Part shown: one piece after another, positions 5,572 to 6,383 of the stretch | How positions within the stretch are numbered: position 1 is the stretch's first letter | How the letters are laid out: each line of letters opens with the position of its first letter | From: Anaerolineae bacterium | GTDB lineage: Bacteria > Chloroflexota > Anaerolineae > 4572-78 > J111 | Assembly: GCA_020433785.1 (NCBI GenBank) | Contig: JAGRCC010000295.1 | Coordinates: forward strand, 1-6,383 | Direction of reading: 5' to 3' | DNA: 6,383 nucleotides | Notes under the pieces: model-generated | Told to the model about the DNA's origin: nothing | What the model saw: the letters and a program-made list of their open reading frames with translations, nothing else | Database searches by the model: none | Position numbers and translations under genes: made by a program

Positions 5572-5621
5572 TTAACTTGAACTTAAAGAGGTCTTAAAAA
5601 GGTGTTAACTCAGCCTTTAAT
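5572..5621 (+). promoter_or_regulatory. Pho-box-like operator and promoter of the PAP2 gene
   Basis: Four hexamers exactly 11 bp apart read toward the PAP2 gene: TTAACT (5572-5577), TTAAAG (5583-5588), TTAAAA (5594-5599) and TTAACT (5605-5610), matching 4 or 5 of 6 positions of the PhoP consensus. Five bases after the last one is TTTAAT (5616-5621), a 5-of-6 match to a -10 box. The layout is the same as for the bta promoter on the other strand. No separate -35 hexamer is evident, as expected for an activator-dependent promoter. Confidence 0.58.
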
Positions 5622-5685
5622 CGAGGGAATTACACTGATATTGGCCTCATCTGTGGCTACTAACCGAAAGGGTCTCGCTCTTCCT

Positions 5686-6324
5686 ATGGAACAACTTAGC
5701 GAAAATTTATTGGAGAATACGGCGACAATAACGGCTGTGGCCTGGGACGAACGACTGGCTTTTTGGATTTCACAAATCGGCAGCCCACCGCTAACCACAA
5801 CAGCCTGTATCGCCTTGGGCGTGCTGAGTTTACCGGCCTCCCGCTCGACCTGGTATTGGATGGGGATTTATCTGCTGTTGGTCGTATTGATGCCGCTGCT
5901 GTACCTGGTTTGGCTGCTTAAGAAAGGCCACATTACCGATATCCATCTCAAAGTCCGCGAGCAGCGAACGCGCCCGCTGTTAGTCACCGTGGCGGCGGCT
6001 TTCCTGGCCTGGGGAATTCTGCACTTCGGCGCCGCGCCGCGCTTGCTGGTGGCGCTGGCGGCGGCTATGTGCCTACAAACTGTCATTTTTTTAGCCATTA
6101 CCCTGCGTTGGAAAATTAGTTTCCACAGCGCCTCGGCGGCGGGAATGGCCGTAATGGCCTGGTTGGTTGTGGGCAGTTTGTCGATTGGGTTCGCGCTGAG
6201 TGTGCCGGTTATCGCCTGGGCCAGGGTTCGCCTTCAACGCCACACCGCTAGTCAAACTTTTGCCGGAGCCACTTTAGGCGGGGGCATCCTGCTGTCTGTT
6301 CTTTATATGTATTTACTTATTTAG
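5686..6324 (+). CDS. integral-membrane PAP2-like phosphatase (degenerate motif 3)
   Basis: From ATG 5686 this is a 212-residue protein of about five or six membrane helices (roughly 30-48, 55-79, 98-115, 119-140, 150-179, 193-212). It carries the PAP2 signature in order: K89-x6-R96-P97 (in KVREQRTRP), S145-F-H147 in place of PSGH, and R180-x5-H186 (in ARVRLQRHTASQ). The canonical serine of SRx5Hx3D is Ala and the final Asp is Gln190, so catalysis may be altered. PAP2 membrane enzymes remove phosphate from phosphatidic acid or isoprenyl diphosphates; phosphatidic acid phosphatase activity would make diacylglycerol for BtaA. The shared divergent control region supports that link, which remains inference. 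A GTG at 5602 (28 residues longer, AAAGAGG upstream) is possible, but it would fall within the repeats and upstream of the proposed start of transcription, so 5686 is preferred. GAAAGGG lies at 5666-5672, a little far from the ATG. Confidence 0.78.
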   Translation: MEQLSENLLENTATITAVAWDERLAFWISQIGSPPLTTTACIALGVLSLPASRSTWYWMGIYLLLVVLMPLLYLVWLLKKGHITDIHLKVREQRTRPLLVTVAAAFLAWGILHFGAAPRLLVALAAAMCLQTVIFLAITLRWKISFHSASAAGMAVMAWLVVGSLSIGFALSVPVIAWARVRLQRHTASQTFAGATLGGGILLSVLYMYLLI

Positions 6325-6328
6325 AAGA

Positions 6329-6383
6329 GTAATTGGTAAATGGTAATTGGCAGTTTAATCTCTAATTACCATTTACCAATTAC
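6329..6383. repeat. perfect 20-bp inverted repeat built of heptamers
   Basis: Arms 6329-6348 and 6364-6383 are perfect reverse complements of 20 bp, with a 15-base loop. The left arm is itself a tandem of three near-identical heptamers GTAATTG, GTAAATG, GTAATTG (6329-6349). It starts 4 bases after the PAP2 stop and runs to the window edge, so it may continue. It could end the PAP2 transcript, though no T-run is visible inside the window; its tandem make-up looks more like an interspersed repeat element. Confidence 0.7.

Overview
The window looks like bacterial chromosome, mid-GC in its genes and AT-rich in its spacers. The gene mix suggests a member of Chloroflexota (Anaerolineae-like): a stand-alone V4R protein, an ALDH7-type dehydrogenase, cysteine-free S18 next to L28, a degenerate PAP2 protein and betaine-lipid genes. 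That is a moderate-to-low confidence inference, and hinT reads much like the proteobacterial version. No tRNA, rRNA, CRISPR array or transposase was seen.

Left part (1-2760, all on +). The window opens inside the 3' end of an ALDH7-family gene (L-aminoadipate-semialdehyde dehydrogenase type). Next come a stand-alone V4R (4-vinyl reductase-like) small-molecule-binding domain protein, a two-gene ribosomal unit rpmB-rpsR (L28 and S18, both lacking CxxC zinc motifs) closed by a clear terminator, and hinT closed by a strong terminator hairpin. These are ordinary or lightly accessory genes.

Right part (2767-6383). This is the interesting region. On the minus strand is a tightly overlapping operon: btaA (SAM:diacylglycerol 3-amino-3-carboxypropyltransferase), btaB (N-methyltransferase) and a membrane-anchored 2-oxoglutarate/Fe(II) dioxygenase-like protein. 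BtaA and BtaB together convert diacylglycerol to the phosphorus-free betaine lipid DGTS. Divergent from them is an integral-membrane PAP2-like protein, a family that typically releases phosphate from phosphatidic acid and so yields diacylglycerol, the BtaA substrate. The intergenic region between btaA and the PAP2 gene holds two sets of four hexamers, each spaced exactly 11 bp, one on each strand. Each set reads toward its own gene and ends 5 bp before a candidate -10 hexamer. Spacing and sequence resemble PhoP/PhoB binding sites (TTAACA-like direct repeats).

Proposed reading: a compact, phosphate-starvation-controlled membrane remodelling module. PAP2 supplies diacylglycerol, BtaA and BtaB build a betaine lipid, and the dioxygenase may tailor that lipid or a related one. 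The oxygenase's role and the Pho control are inferences; the operon structure, motifs and repeat spacing are read directly from the sequence.
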